From positions 62,001-126,000 of the forward strand of contig NZ_JAQQLE010000009.1 of the NCBI RefSeq assembly GCF_028548475.1: 64,000 nt of DNA. Direction: 5' to 3'. This DNA is from Vogesella margarita (lineage in GTDB: Bacteria > Pseudomonadota > Gammaproteobacteria > Burkholderiales > Chromobacteriaceae). Positions 17,366 through 28,310 of the stretch are shown here, in pieces. Position 1 is the first letter of the stretch. Each line of letters begins with the position of its first letter. Position numbers and translations under genes: made by a program. The notes beneath the pieces were generated by a model, which made no database searches, was not told where the DNA came from, and was given only the letters and a program-made list of their open reading frames with translations.

Positions 17366-18127
17366 TTAGTGCACGTCTTTCCAGTATTCCTTCTTCAGGA
17401 AGTAGGCCAGTGGCAACAGCAACAGGGACAGGAACAGCAGCACCATGTAACCGATTTGCTGACGCTTGACCTGCATCGGCTCGGCCATGTACACCATGAA
17501 GTTGGTCAGGTCGGCCATGCGCTTGTCGAACTCGGCGGTATTGGCCTTGCCGTTTTCCAGCTTGGTCAGCGTACCGGCCTTGATCAGCTTCAGCTTGTGC
17601 TCTTCGTGGCCTTCCGCATTCTTCACGGTTTCCAGCACCTGCTCACCCTGCCAGTTCCACAGGATGTGCGGCATGCCCACCTTGTCGAATACCAGGTTGT
17701 TCCAGCCGGTCGGACGGGTCTCGTCGCGGTAGAAACCGCGCAGGTAGCCGTACAGGTAGTCGGCGCCACGCGAACGCGCGATCACCGACAGATCCGGCGG
17801 TACCGCACCGAACCATACCTTGGCATCCTTCTTGTCCATCGCCACGTTCATCTGCTCGCCGATCTTGTCCGTCGCCAGCATCAGGTTGCCCTTGATCTGG
17901 TCTTCGGTCAGGCCGATTTCGGTCAGACGGTTGTAGCGCATGGCGCTGGCCGAGTGGCAGGACAGGCAGTTGTTGACGAAAATCTGCGCACCGCGCTGCA
18001 GGCTTTCGGTGTCCTGGACGTTGATCGGCGCCTTTTCCAGCGCCGGACCTTCCGCGGACGCGAATGCGCCGGCAGCAGGAACAACGAGGGCGACAGCGGC
18101 GATCAGTTGACGAATAGTCTTGTTCAT
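17366..18127 (-). CDS. petC: cytochrome c1 of the bc1 complex
   Basis: 253-residue membrane-anchored c-type haem subunit that passes electrons from the Rieske protein to soluble cytochrome c. It has an N-terminal signal peptide, the haem-attachment motif CLSCH followed by SASAMRYNRLTEIGL, and YLRGFYRDETRPTGWNNLVF. The axial-ligand methionine lies in the DKVGMPHILWNWQG segment. A C-terminal membrane anchor (QIGYMVLLFLSLLLLPLAYF) completes it. The start is ATG 18127; a longer frame to 18157 only adds residues that overlap the leader. It is the third gene of petABC, 13 bp after petB. Confidence 0.95.
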   Translation of the reverse strand: MNKTIRQLIAAVALVVPAAGAFASAEGPALEKAPINVQDTESLQRGAQIFVNNCLSCHSASAMRYNRLTEIGLTEDQIKGNLMLATDKIGEQMNVAMDKKDAKVWFGAVPPDLSVIARSRGADYLYGYLRGFYRDETRPTGWNNLVFDKVGMPHILWNWQGEQVLETVKNAEGHEEHKLKLIKAGTLTKLENGKANTAEFDKRMADLTNFMVYMAEPMQVKRQQIGYMVLLFLSLLLLPLAYFLKKEYWKDVH

Positions 18128-18140
18128 AGTGCCCCCTCTA

Positions 18141-19478
18141 TCAGATGAATTTCGCAAACAGGGTTGCGGCCACCAGCGTCACAACGACCAGTACTGCGAA
18201 GCGTACCTGACGGGCAGGTGTGCTCATGGTGACGCGTGTCGGAACCGGAGTCGTACCCACATCATTCTTGGTGTAGAACGGCATACCAAGGAAGAAGGCG
18301 AAATACACCACAGAGAAAATCTGCGCCACAAGGGTACGGGTGTTGGTTGATGGCAGCGCACCCAACATCCCCAGACCGATAAAGCTGATGATGAACAATA
18401 CCAGCATGGTCTTGAACTTGGAGCCACGATAGCGGATCGACTTCACCGGCGACTTGTCCAGCCACGGCAGGAAGGCAATCAGCACCACGGCAGCGCCCAT
18501 CGCCAGCACGCCCCATACCTGGGTACCGGCAAACGACGGCACCGCACGCAGAATCGCGTAGAACGGGGTGAAGTACCATACCGGCGCGATGTGCGGCGGG
18601 GTCTTCAGCGGGTCGGCTTGGTCGAAGTTAGGATGTTCGAGGAAGAAACCACCCATTTCCGGCGCGAAGAACACGATCGCGGAGAACACGATCAGGAACA
18701 CCGCCACACCCAGAACGTCTTTCACGGTGTAGTAAGGATGGAAAGGAATGCCGTCCAGCGGAATGCCCTTGTCGTCCTTCTGCTTCTTGATCTCGACGCC
18801 GTCCGGGTTGTTGGAACCGACTTCGTGCAGTGCGATCAAATGCGCTACCACCAGTGCCAGCAGGATCAGCGGTACGGCGATCACGTGCAGGGCGAAGAAG
18901 CGGTTCAGCGTTGCATCGCCGACCACGAAGTCACCACGGATGAACACCGACAAGTCCGGACCGATCACCGGGATCGAGGCAAACAGGTTGACGATCACCT
19001 GCGCGCCCCAGAACGACATCTGGCCCCATGGCAGTAGGTAGCCCATGAACGCCTCCGCCATCAGGCACAGGAAGATCAGGGTACCGAATACCCATACCAG
19101 CTCGCGCGGCTGCTTGTAGGAACCGTAGATCAGGCCACGGAACATATGCAGATAGACCACCACGAAGAACATGGAGGCACCGGTAGAGTGCATGTAACGG
19201 ATGACCCAGCCACCGGCCACGTCGCGCATGATGTACTCGACCGAGGCGAACGCCACCGGGATGCCGGAGCCGTTCAGCGTACCGTCCGGCTTGTAGTTCA
19301 TGGTCAGGAAAATGCCGGTAACGATCTGGATCACCAGCACCAGCATCGCCAGGCTGCCGAAGAAGTACCAGAAGTTGAAGTTTTTCGGCGCGTAGTATTC
19401 GGTAACGTGCTCTTTCAGCATCGACGACAGCGGGAAGCGGTCATCGATCCAGTTAAGCAGTTGTTGTCCTTTGCTCAT
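18141..19478 (-). CDS. petB: cytochrome b of the bc1 complex
   Basis: 445-residue eight-helix membrane subunit that carries both b haems and the Qo and Qi quinone sites. It shows NFWYFFGSLAMLVLVIQIVTGIFL, DVAGGWVIRYMHSTGASMFF with its haem histidine, GYLLPWGQMSFWGAQV, FFALHVIAVPLILLALVVAH with the paired histidines, and the PEW-like Qo motif in HIAPVWYFTPFYAIL. The Glu of the canonical PEW is replaced by PVW in this reading, a variant also familiar in many beta/gammaproteobacteria. It lies 15 bp after petA and 13 bp before petC in one transcription unit. Confidence 0.95.
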   Translation of the reverse strand: MSKGQQLLNWIDDRFPLSSMLKEHVTEYYAPKNFNFWYFFGSLAMLVLVIQIVTGIFLTMNYKPDGTLNGSGIPVAFASVEYIMRDVAGGWVIRYMHSTGASMFFVVVYLHMFRGLIYGSYKQPRELVWVFGTLIFLCLMAEAFMGYLLPWGQMSFWGAQVIVNLFASIPVIGPDLSVFIRGDFVVGDATLNRFFALHVIAVPLILLALVVAHLIALHEVGSNNPDGVEIKKQKDDKGIPLDGIPFHPYYTVKDVLGVAVFLIVFSAIVFFAPEMGGFFLEHPNFDQADPLKTPPHIAPVWYFTPFYAILRAVPSFAGTQVWGVLAMGAAVVLIAFLPWLDKSPVKSIRYRGSKFKTMLVLFIISFIGLGMLGALPSTNTRTLVAQIFSVVYFAFFLGMPFYTKNDVGTTPVPTRVTMSTPARQVRFAVLVVVTLVAATLFAKFI

Positions 19479-19493
19479 CTTGTCTCCCCTCGC

Positions 19494-20078
19494 TTATTTG
19501 TCGTCGCCAATCAGCAGACGGGTATCGGACATGTACTTGTGCGGCGGAATTTCCAGGTTTTTTGGCGCCGGCACACCGTTGTAGACACGGGCGGCCAAGT
19601 CGAACTTGGAGCCGTGGCAAGGACAGTAGAAACCGCCGACCCATTTCGGACCCAGGTCGGCCGGAGCGATATCCGGACGGTGGGTTGGCGAACAGCCCAG
19701 GTGCGTACAGATACCGACGGCAACCAGAACCTCCGGCTTGATGGAGCGGGTCGCGTTCTGGCAGTAGGCCGGCTGCTGCGGGGCTTCCGATTTCGGATCC
19801 AGCAGATCGCCTTCGATGGTCGCCAGATTCTTCAGCTGCTCCGGTGTACGGGACAGTACCCACACCGGCTTGCCGCGCCATTCGACGTTGATCTTCTGAC
19901 CCGGCTCCAGCTTGCTGATATCGACCTCGACCGGCGCACCAGCAGCCTTGGCACGCTCAGAAGGTGCAAAGCTCATCAAAAACGGCACAGCCACACCGGC
20001 TGCCGCCACACCACCAACCGCGCTGGTGGCCACCGTCAGAAAGCGACGGCGCCCCGTGTCAACGTGTTGTTCACTCAT
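19494..20078 (-). CDS. petA: ubiquinol-cytochrome c reductase iron-sulfur (Rieske) subunit
   Basis: 194-residue Rieske protein with a twin-arginine-type leader (TGRRRFLTVATSAVGGVAAAG), a membrane anchor and a periplasmic [2Fe-2S] domain. The cluster ligands lie in CTHLGC and CPCHGS, with the GVPAPKNLEIPPHKY Pro-loop following. I prefer ATG 20078 (MSEQHVD), eight bases after GAGGA, over the ATG 15 bases upstream, which overlaps that ribosome-binding site. It is the first gene of petABC and feeds electrons from ubiquinol through petB/petC. Confidence 0.96.
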   Translation of the reverse strand: MSEQHVDTGRRRFLTVATSAVGGVAAAGVAVPFLMSFAPSERAKAAGAPVEVDISKLEPGQKINVEWRGKPVWVLSRTPEQLKNLATIEGDLLDPKSEAPQQPAYCQNATRSIKPEVLVAVGICTHLGCSPTHRPDIAPADLGPKWVGGFYCPCHGSKFDLAARVYNGVPAPKNLEIPPHKYMSDTRLLIGDDK

Positions 20079-20202
20079 TACAGTCATCCTCAAACGTGGA
20101 AACCGAGCTCTAAACTTAAAACCTCGTAATTCTACCTGATTACCGGAAGGAACTTGAAGCGCAGAGACGACAAATCACCTGATTGACGTCATGGACATCG
20201 CA

Positions 20203-20946
20203 TTAAACCGGGTTGTACAGGTCAATAAACTGCACATTTAGCGCATATTCCGCAGTCAGCCATTCGCCCAGAGCTTTTACACCATAACGCTCGGTCGCAT
20301 GATGACCTGCCGCAAGAAATACGACACCGGTCTCTTCGGCAAGGTGCAGATTCTGCTCGGAAACCTCCCCGGTGATGAACACGTCCACCCCCATCGCGAT
20401 CGCCTGCTCGAAATAGCTCTGTGCACCGCCGGTACACCACGCGATATGGCGGGCACGTCGCTGGCCATTACCCAGCAACAGCGGCGTGCGCCCGAGGCGG
20501 GTGGCCAGCTGAGCAGCGAAGTCCGCCGCGGTGCCCTGCCCCCAGTCGCCCTGCCACAGCAGGGGCTCGGCCGCTGTCGGCTGCGGATTGGCGATGCCGA
20601 GCTGTAGTGCCAGCTGCGCGTTATTGCCCAGCTCGGGATGGGCATCCAGCGGCAGGTGATAGGCCAGCAGGCTGATGCCGTGCTGCAGCAGGCTGGCGAT
20701 GCGCTGGCGCTTGATACCGACAATCGGCGCCGCTTCGTTCTTCCAGAAGTAGCCATGGTGCACCACGATGGCATCGGCCTGTGCCGCGATCGCAGCATCG
20801 ATCAGCGCCTGCGAGGCGGTGACGCCGGTCACGATCTTCCTGACCTCGCTGCGGCCCTCCACCTGCAAGCCGTTGGGGGCGTAATCCTTGAACCGGGCCG
20901 GCTCCAGCTTGGCGTCGAGTACCGCCAGCAATTCCGTCAATTGCAT
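20203..20946 (-). CDS. Nif3-like dinuclear metal centre protein (YbgI family)
   Basis: 247-residue member of the GTP cyclohydrolase I type 2/Nif3 family. The metal-site motifs are ADAIVVHHGYFW, SLLAYHLPLDAHPELGNNAQ, DVFITGEVSEQN and FLAAGHHATERYGVKALGEWL. The function of these proteins is not settled; E. coli YbgI has been linked to DNA repair and metal-dependent hydrolysis. The start is ATG 20946, six bases after AAGGAG; the frame is open for 39 more codons through an intergenic repeat and should not be used. It is downstream of groEL on the same strand beyond a terminator, and in betaproteobacteria it commonly neighbours petABC as here. Confidence 0.9.
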   Translation of the reverse strand: MQLTELLAVLDAKLEPARFKDYAPNGLQVEGRSEVRKIVTGVTASQALIDAAIAAQADAIVVHHGYFWKNEAAPIVGIKRQRIASLLQHGISLLAYHLPLDAHPELGNNAQLALQLGIANPQPTAAEPLLWQGDWGQGTAADFAAQLATRLGRTPLLLGNGQRRARHIAWCTGGAQSYFEQAIAMGVDVFITGEVSEQNLHLAEETGVVFLAAGHHATERYGVKALGEWLTAEYALNVQFIDLYNPV

Positions 20947-20998
20947 GATCATCTCCTTGAATTGCCGCCATTGTGCCAGAGCAGCGCCGGAAAACAAT

Positions 20999-21027
20999 GC
21001 GGCCAACCTTGGCGCAAGGTTGGCCGC
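20999..21027. repeat. backbone palindrome, copy 2 (extended form)
   Basis: GCGGCCAACCTTG-GCG-CAAGGTTGGCCGC, a perfect inverted repeat with a short loop. It combines two half-sites of the recurring palindrome and lies directly next to the groESL terminator. Confidence 0.88.
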
Positions 21028-21030
21028 AAT

Positions 21031-21062
21031 AAAAAACCCCGCACCGTAGTGCGGGGTTTTCA
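21031..21062 (-). terminator. rho-independent terminator of groESL
   Basis: AAAACCCCGCAC-CGTA-GTGCGGGGTTTT, 25 bp after the groEL stop, with A-tract and T-tract on either side. Confidence 0.93.
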
Positions 21063-21086
21063 AGGCTTTCGCGTGAGCGAGGCTGC

Positions 21087-22754
<1,668 letters not shown>

Positions 22755-22778
22755 TCAATAAAACGGTAACGGGTCGGA

Positions 22779-23066
22779 TTACTCGACGATACCCATTACG
22801 TCTTCTTCGCGCATTACCAGCAGCTCGTCGCCGTCAACTTTGACGGTCTGGCCGGAGTACTTGCCGAAAATAACCTTGTCGCCGACTTTCAGCTCCAGCG
22901 CGCGACGCTCGCCGTTTTCCAGAATCTTGCCGTTACCGACCGCAACAACCTGACCCATGTCCGGCTTTTCAGCAGCGGCGCCAGGCAGAACGATACCGGA
23001 AGCTGTCTTCTCTTCAGCCTCGAGGCGCTTGATAACAACACGATCGTGTAAAGGACGAATTGCCAT
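22779..23066 (-). CDS. groS: co-chaperonin GroES
   Basis: 95-residue lid of the GroEL chamber. It shows [20 protein letters not shown], the mobile loop [15 protein letters not shown] that binds Gro[21 protein letters not shown] sequence and the ending [13 protein letters not shown]. It starts at ATG 23066 behind AGGAGA and is the first gene of the groESL operon. Confidence 0.98.
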   Translation of the reverse strand: MAIRPLHDRVVIKRLEAEEKTASGIVLPGAAAEKPDMGQVVAVGNGKILENGERRALELKVGDKVIFGKYSGQTVKVDGDELLVMREEDVMGIVE

Positions 23067-23134
23067 TGATCTCTCCTAATAGCAGTGGCTGTTGAAAGAT
23101 GGATACCTATCAAATCAGCAGATTGACCGAGCGA

Positions 23135-23161
23135 TTAGCACTCGGCGCTTGCGAGTGCTAA
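23135..23161 (-). promoter_or_regulatory. CIRCE operator of groESL
   Basis: TTAGCACTC-N9-GAGTGCTAA is a perfect match to the HrcA-binding CIRCE element and stands about 70 bp upstream of groES. It indicates repression by HrcA with heat-shock induction. Confidence 0.96.
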
Positions 23162-23216
23162 TGATAGGGACGTGACAAGGGGTTTTCAAGGGCAGCAACC
23201 ATCACAAAAAATACTA

Positions 23217-24356
23217 TCAATCAGCATCTTTCGATAGCAATCTCGCCCTTTCATTGCGCGGTAGCGGATGGTGCAACACCATCCAGCGGGGAGAACGAAA
23301 ACGGACAATCATGCGGTACAGGCATAGATATATCAGGACAAACAGTGCAGCACAGCCAATCAGCACCAGTGAGTTGTTCCAGAACAGCATGGCCGGCACC
23401 ACCGAAAGTGAAGACAAGGCCCACAGATAAGGAGAAGTCATACTGTTGCGTCTCGTCATGTGACGAGCCTCTTTCGAGCCGACCATCCAGCGTACCAAGC
23501 GCTTGTAGACCATCTGGTGCAGATGCAAAGCATCGGGAGCACCGACCGGACGTCCCTGTAAAAACTTCCGGCGATAGATCGAGAATAGCGTCTCAAAGAC
23601 AGGATAAATGACCAGCAACAATGGAAACCACGGCGAAACCTGCGAGTGTCGAGCCACCAGCAACACCGACAGCTCTGCAATCAGGAAACCAATAAGGTAA
23701 GCACCACCATCACCGGCAAAAATGGCTCCCCGTGGGAAGTTCCACAGAAAAAAGCCCAACACTGCACCCGTCGCCGCAAAACACAGACCCATGAGCTGTG
23801 GATCATGGACTTTGAATGCCACATAGGCCAAAGCCATGAGGACGAATACCGACACCATGCCAGCCAAACCATTGTAACCATCGATTATGTTAATCGAATG
23901 AGCCACACCACCAACAGCAAACACTGTAAATAGCAAGGACAAGAGCCAGTGGCTAGCCAACAGCTGATCCACACCAGGCAAATCCAGTCGTGACAAGCAG
24001 GCATCCAGCAGCCAGAATCCGAGAGCGGCAGCCAGGAACGTGGCCAGCAAGCGTGCCAACGGGCCAACCCGCTTGGTCAGGTCTTCGGCTAACCCTGCGA
24101 TAAAAGCCGGCTGGGCAACCGCTAGGAGCAGCAACCCCAGAGATGACTCTGTTAACAACACAAGAATCATCACCCCCACTATCAGGCCAAGCATTACAGG
24201 AATGCCCCCAATACGAGGAACAGGAATCGCATGAAATTTCTGCACACCATCAAGATCATCATCACAGGAAAAACGATCATGTAGATGGCGGAAGCGAACC
24301 AGCAGCACACCAATGACAAAAGAGCAGAAGAACGCCCCAACAAGAATAAAAAGCAT
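23217..24356 (-). CDS. WecA/MraY-family undecaprenyl-phosphate sugar-1-phosphate transferase
   Basis: 379-residue polytopic membrane enzyme of the glycosyl transferase family 4/MraY-WecA group. This group moves a HexNAc-1-phosphate from a UDP-sugar onto undecaprenyl phosphate to start O-antigen or glycan synthesis. Signature segments are KFHAIPVPRIGGIPVMLG near the N-terminus, the aspartate motif INIIDGYNGLAG, FAGDGGAYLIGFLIAEL and the cytoplasmic histidine loop APDALHLHQMVYKR. About ten membrane helices are evident. It lies beside the polysaccharide cluster but on the opposite strand, so it is likely the initiating transferase for that polymer (inference from position). It runs codirectionally towards groES, 150 bp away. 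Confidence 0.9.
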   Translation of the reverse strand: MLFILVGAFFCSFVIGVLLVRFRHLHDRFSCDDDLDGVQKFHAIPVPRIGGIPVMLGLIVGVMILVLLTESSLGLLLLAVAQPAFIAGLAEDLTKRVGPLARLLATFLAAALGFWLLDACLSRLDLPGVDQLLASHWLLSLLFTVFAVGGVAHSINIIDGYNGLAGMVSVFVLMALAYVAFKVHDPQLMGLCFAATGAVLGFFLWNFPRGAIFAGDGGAYLIGFLIAELSVLLVARHSQVSPWFPLLLVIYPVFETLFSIYRRKFLQGRPVGAPDALHLHQMVYKRLVRWMVGSKEARHMTRRNSMTSPYLWALSSLSVVPAMLFWNNSLVLIGCAALFVLIYLCLYRMIVRFRSPRWMVLHHPLPRNERARLLSKDAD

Positions 24357-24582
24357 GCCAAGCTCGATTAGCTAGAGGATTGGGAATTGAGTCTACTGCA
24401 CTGGGCAACAACCGGCGAGAACAAGCAAACATCCACCAGTACAATCAAGAATGCAGAACTTTATGCAAAGATTATTCTGGGTATAGATTGAATGTTCTGT
24501 GCTATCCATTCACGTCTAGCTCTGATAAGCATATCTGTGCACTCAATGCTGCACAGCTTTATTGATCGAACGGACAACTTTC
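24357..24582. promoter_or_regulatory. divergent promoter region of the polysaccharide cluster
   Basis: About 225 AT-rich bases between the divergent WecA-like and rfbF genes. It should hold promoters in both directions. I see no JUMPstart/ops-like element and no confident -35/-10 pair. Confidence 0.4.
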
Positions 24583-25356
24583 ATGAAAGCAGTCATCTTG
24601 GCAGGCGGACTGGGAACGCGCATCAGCGAAGAAACTTCCGTCCGTCCCAAACCCATGGTTGAAATCGGCGGCAAACCCATCCTGTGGCACATCATGAAGA
24701 TCTACTCCTACCACGGGATAAACGATTTTGTAATTTGTTGCGGCTACAAGGGTTATGTGATCAAGGAGTACTTTGCCAACTATTTCCTGCACATGTCAGA
24801 TGTCACCTTCGACATGTCCAGCAACAGCATGGCAGTGCACCAACGCCATGCCGAACCATGGCGCGTCACCTTGGTCGATACAGGCGAAGACACCATGACC
24901 GGTGGACGCCTGAAGCGGGTACGCAAATATCTGGAAAACGAAGAAGCTTTCTGCTTCACCTATGGTGACGGCGTCGGCGATGTTGACATCACCGCCTTGG
25001 TACGTTTCCACCAACAGCAAAATACGCTAGCCACCCTTACCGCCACCTATCCTCCAGGCCGTTTCGGCGCCCTGGACATCCAGGCCGACAAAGTAACCAC
25101 TTTCAAGGAAAAACCCAAGGGTGATGGCGGCATGATCAATGGCGGCTATTTTGTCCTGTCGCCCAAGGTGATCGACACCATCGACAACGACGCCACCATC
25201 TGGGAGCGCGAACCGCTGGAACAGCTGGCAAGCCAGCAACAATTGGCGGCCTTCCGTCACGAAGGCTTCTGGCAGCCCATGGATACCCTGCGCGACAAGA
25301 ACTATCTGGAAGAGCTGTGGCAGAGCGGTCGGGCCCCCTGGAAGGTATGGGAATGA
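24583..25356 (+). CDS. rfbF: glucose-1-phosphate cytidylyltransferase
   Basis: 257-residue nucleotidyltransferase that makes CDP-glucose from CTP and glucose-1-phosphate, the entry step to CDP-3,6-dideoxyhexoses. The opening [25 protein letters not shown] is the CTP/Mg-binding signature, and the family-specific blocks [34 protein letters not shown] and [16 protein letters not shown] identify RfbF rather than a dTDP enzyme. I chose the ATG at 24583 (canonical N-terminus) over an in-frame TTG/ATG 21 bases earlier. It is the first gene of the cluster, with GC content like the backbone, and overlaps rfbG by four bases. Confidence 0.96.
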   Translation: MKAVILAGGLGTRISEETSVRPKPMVEIGGKPILWHIMKIYSYHGINDFVICCGYKGYVIKEYFANYFLHMSDVTFDMSSNSMAVHQRHAEPWRVTLVDTGEDTMTGGRLKRVRKYLENEEAFCFTYGDGVGDVDITALVRFHQQQNTLATLTATYPPGRFGALDIQADKVTTFKEKPKGDGGMINGGYFVLSPKVIDTIDNDATIWEREPLEQLASQQQLAAFRHEGFWQPMDTLRDKNYLEELWQSGRAPWKVWE

Positions 25357-26441
25357 GGCCTGAATTCTGGCAGGGCAAGCGGGTCTTCCTGACCGGGCAT
25401 ACCGGCTTCAAGGGCAGCTGGCTGTCGCTGTGGCTGCAACAATTGGGCGCTCAGCTCACCGGCTACGCGCTGGAACCGGCCACCACACCAAGCCTGTTTG
25501 AAAGCGCCTACGTTGGTGCAGGCATGACCTCCATCATCGGCGACATCCGGGATCCGGCAAAACTCATGCAGGCAATGCAGCTGGCCCAACCAGACATCGT
25601 TATCCACATGGCCGCTCAGCCGCTGGTGCGCTACTCCTATGCCAACCCGGTCGTGACTTACTCCACCAATGTCATGGGCCTGGTCTACCTGCTGGAAGCC
25701 GTGCGGCAAACACCAAGCGTGCGCGCCGTTGTCAATGTCACCAGCGACAAATGCTATGAAAACCGTGAATGGCTATGGGGCTATCGCGAAAACGAAGCGA
25801 TGGGTGGCTACGACCCATACAGCAACAGCAAGGGCTGTGCCGAACTGGTTACCAGTGCCTATCGCAATTCGTATTTCAATCCGGCCGACTACCAACGCCA
25901 TGGTGTGGCACTGGCCAGTGCCCGTGCCGGCAATGTCATCGGTGGCGGCGACTGGGCAGAAGACAGGCTGATTCCCGATATCATGCGCTCCATCGAACAG
26001 GCTCAGCCTGTGCAGATTCGCAGCCCGCACGCCATCCGTCCGTGGCAACACGTGCTGGAACCATTGTTTGGCTATCTGCTACTAGCCGAGCGGCTGTTCA
26101 ACGCCGGCTGTGAATTTGCCGAAGGCTGGAATTTTGGCCCCCGCCCTCAAGATGCACAGCCTGTCGCATGGATTGTGGATACCCTTACTCGCGTCTGGGG
26201 CGATGGTGCCAGCTATCAGATCGATCCTGCCGGTGCAGACCTGCACGAAGCCCATTATCTGCGACTGGATTGCAGCAAGGCGCAAACCCGCCTCAACTGG
26301 CAGCCACGCTGGTCGCTGCCCACCGCCCTTGAGCACATCTGCAGCTGGCATCGTGCCCACCTGGCAGGTGCCAATATGCAAGACATCACCATTCAACAAA
26401 TCAAGGCCTTTGAGGCCCAACCCGCCAAGGGACAGAATTGA
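25353..26441 (+). CDS. rfbG: CDP-glucose 4,6-dehydratase
   Basis: 362-residue NAD-dependent extended SDR that converts CDP-glucose to CDP-4-dehydro-6-deoxyglucose. It has the dinucleotide motif [21 protein letters not shown] (Ser/Thr-Asp of the active site), and [12 protein letters not shown], where the catalytic Tyr precedes [24 protein letters not shown] and [10 protein letters not shown] are typical of the RfbG group. Of two nearby ATGs I chose 25353 (MRPEFWQGK), which follows GGAAGG by six bases and overlaps the rfbF stop as ATGA. The product feeds RfbH. Confidence 0.96.
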   Translation: MRPEFWQGKRVFLTGHTGFKGSWLSLWLQQLGAQLTGYALEPATTPSLFESAYVGAGMTSIIGDIRDPAKLMQAMQLAQPDIVIHMAAQPLVRYSYANPVVTYSTNVMGLVYLLEAVRQTPSVRAVVNVTSDKCYENREWLWGYRENEAMGGYDPYSNSKGCAELVTSAYRNSYFNPADYQRHGVALASARAGNVIGGGDWAEDRLIPDIMRSIEQAQPVQIRSPHAIRPWQHVLEPLFGYLLLAERLFNAGCEFAEGWNFGPRPQDAQPVAWIVDTLTRVWGDGASYQIDPAGADLHEAHYLRLDCSKAQTRLNWQPRWSLPTALEHICSWHRAHLAGANMQDITIQQIKAFEAQPAKGQN

Positions 26442-27766
26442 TGGGCACACAAGACAAAGCTCAAAAACTTCGCCAGCAGATTGCCCTGCTGGTTGACGAA
26501 TACGCCGCCATTGCCATGGCCCCCCGCCCGTTTGAAGCAGGCAAGACCGTCATTCCGCCGTCCGGCAAGGTGATTGACGGTGCCGAGCTAAAAAACATGG
26601 TGGAAGCCTCGCTGGACGGCTGGCTGACCACCGGTCGCTTCAACGACATGTTCGAAAAGCGCCTGGCCGCCTTCCTGGGCGTACGCCACCTGCTGACCAC
26701 CAACTCGGGCTCCTCCGCCAACCTGCTGGCCTTCTCCGCCCTGACCTCTCCCAAACTGGGCGAGCGCGCTATCCGCAAGGGTGATGAAGTCATCGGTGTT
26801 GCCGCTGGTTTCCCAACCACGGTCAATCCCATCCTGCAATTCGGTGCCGTGCCGGTGTTCGTCGATGTCGACATCCCCACCTACAACATCAAGCCCGAGC
26901 TGATTGAAGCCGCCATCACCAGCAAGACCAAGGCCATCATGCTGGCCCACACGCTGGGCAATTCTTACAACCTCAAAGTCATCTGTGAGCTGTGCGACAA
27001 GTATGGTCTGTGGCTGATCGAAGACTGCTGCGACGCACTGGGCAGTACCTATGACGGCAAACTGGTCGGCACTTTTGGCGATATCGGCACCCTCAGCTTC
27101 TACCCTGCCCACCACATCACCATGGGTGAAGGCGGCGCGGTATTCACCAACAATACCGAACTGAAAAAAATCATCGAATCCTTCCGCGACTGGGGCCGTG
27201 ACTGCTACTGCGCACCGGGCTGCGACAACACCTGCGGCAAGCGCTTTGGCTGGCAGTTGGGCAGCCTGCCAGCTGGCTATGACCACAAGTACACCTACAG
27301 TCATCTGGGCTACAACCTGAAAATCACCGACATGCAAGCCGCCTGTGCGCTGGCCCAGCTGGACAAGGTGGACAGCTTCATCGAGGCACGCAAGGACAAC
27401 TTCCGTTACCTGAGCAATGCCCTGCAAAGCTGCAGTGAATTCCTGATCCTGCCGGAAGCCACCGAAAACAGTGATCCGTCCTGGTTTGGCTTCCCGATTA
27501 CCATCCGCCCGGAAAGCGGCATCAGCCGTGTCGATGTCCTGCAATACCTCGACCAGCACCGTGTGGGCACTCGTCTGCTGTTTGCCGGCAACCTGACCCG
27601 TCAGCCCTATATGGATGGCCAGCAATATCGCGTAAGCGGAGAGCTGACCAATACCGATCTGGTGATGAACAACACCTTCTGGATCGGCGTGCACCCGGCA
27701 CTGACGCAAGACATGCTGGATTATAGCGTTGAAAAGCTTGAAACCATCATTGGCGTGAATTTCTGA
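26441..27766 (+). CDS. rfbH: CDP-4-dehydro-6-deoxyglucose 3-dehydratase (E1)
   Basis: 441-residue PMP/[2Fe-2S] enzyme that removes the 3-hydroxyl in 3,6-dideoxyhexose synthesis. It has an aminotransferase fold, but the lysine of ordinary aminotransferases is replaced by histidine in [13 protein letters not shown], the hallmark of E1. The iron-sulfur cysteines are in [17 protein letters not shown]. Other family blocks are [16 protein letters not shown] and [14 protein letters not shown]. The start is ATG 26441, overlapping the rfbG stop as TGATG. E1 normally needs a reductase partner (E3, RfbI/AscD type); none is encoded in this cluster. Confidence 0.96.
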   Translation: MGTQDKAQKLRQQIALLVDEYAAIAMAPRPFEAGKTVIPPSGKVIDGAELKNMVEASLDGWLTTGRFNDMFEKRLAAFLGVRHLLTTNSGSSANLLAFSALTSPKLGERAIRKGDEVIGVAAGFPTTVNPILQFGAVPVFVDVDIPTYNIKPELIEAAITSKTKAIMLAHTLGNSYNLKVICELCDKYGLWLIEDCCDALGSTYDGKLVGTFGDIGTLSFYPAHHITMGEGGAVFTNNTELKKIIESFRDWGRDCYCAPGCDNTCGKRFGWQLGSLPAGYDHKYTYSHLGYNLKITDMQAACALAQLDKVDSFIEARKDNFRYLSNALQSCSEFLILPEATENSDPSWFGFPITIRPESGISRVDVLQYLDQHRVGTRLLFAGNLTRQPYMDGQQYRVSGELTNTDLVMNNTFWIGVHPALTQDMLDYSVEKLETIIGVNF

Positions 27767-27773
27767 GAATCAC

Positions 27774-28310
27774 ATGAAAATCATTGAAGAACTACTTCCA
27801 GGCTGTTTGTTACTGGAACCACAGGTGTTTACGGACCATCGTGGAGAATTCGTGAAAACATTTCATGATGACTCCATGCACAGCCTGGGAGTGGACTTCA
27901 ATCTGCATGAAGAGTTTTACTCCGTATCACACAAGAATGTATTACGCGGCATGCATTTTCAAAGGGCTCCTCATGCCCATGCAAAAATTGTCTACTGCCT
28001 CACAGGTTCTGTGCTAGATGTACTAGTGGATTTGCGGGAAGGTGCACATTTCGGGCGTGTGAAAAGTACTGTTCTTTCCGGAGAGAATAAAAGAGTTTTG
28101 TTTATTCCCGCTGGCATTGCACATGGGTTTCTGGCGCTGGAAGATCAATCCATGATGATGTACAAAACCGATCTACATCATGTTCCCAGTGCTGACAGCG
28201 GCATTCGCTGGGATAGCTTTGGCTTTGATTGGGGAATACAACAACCCATTCTTTCCGAACGAGACATGCAACACCCAACTCTTTCCGAATACAGGCAAAA
28301 TCACGAATGA
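27774..28310 (+). CDS. RmlC-type sugar nucleotide 3,5-epimerase (AscE-like candidate)
   Basis: 178-residue cupin of the dTDP-4-dehydrorhamnose 3,5-epimerase family. Visible motifs are FTDHRGEFVKTFH, NVLRGMHFQRAPHAHAKIVYC with the catalytic histidine, GSVLDVLVDLREG, FIPAGIAHGFLAL and MMMYKTD with the catalytic tyrosine. In rfbFGH-type clusters an epimerase of this family (AscE) inverts C5 on the way to CDP-ascarylose, so this gene points to an L-configured 3,6-dideoxyhexose rather than abequose, paratose or tyvelose. That assignment is an inference from context. Composition switches abruptly to AT-rich here, compared with rfbH 7 bp upstream. Confidence 0.85.
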   Translation: MKIIEELLPGCLLLEPQVFTDHRGEFVKTFHDDSMHSLGVDFNLHEEFYSVSHKNVLRGMHFQRAPHAHAKIVYCLTGSVLDVLVDLREGAHFGRVKSTVLSGENKRVLFIPAGIAHGFLALEDQSMMMYKTDLHHVPSADSGIRWDSFGFDWGIQQPILSERDMQHPTLSEYRQNHE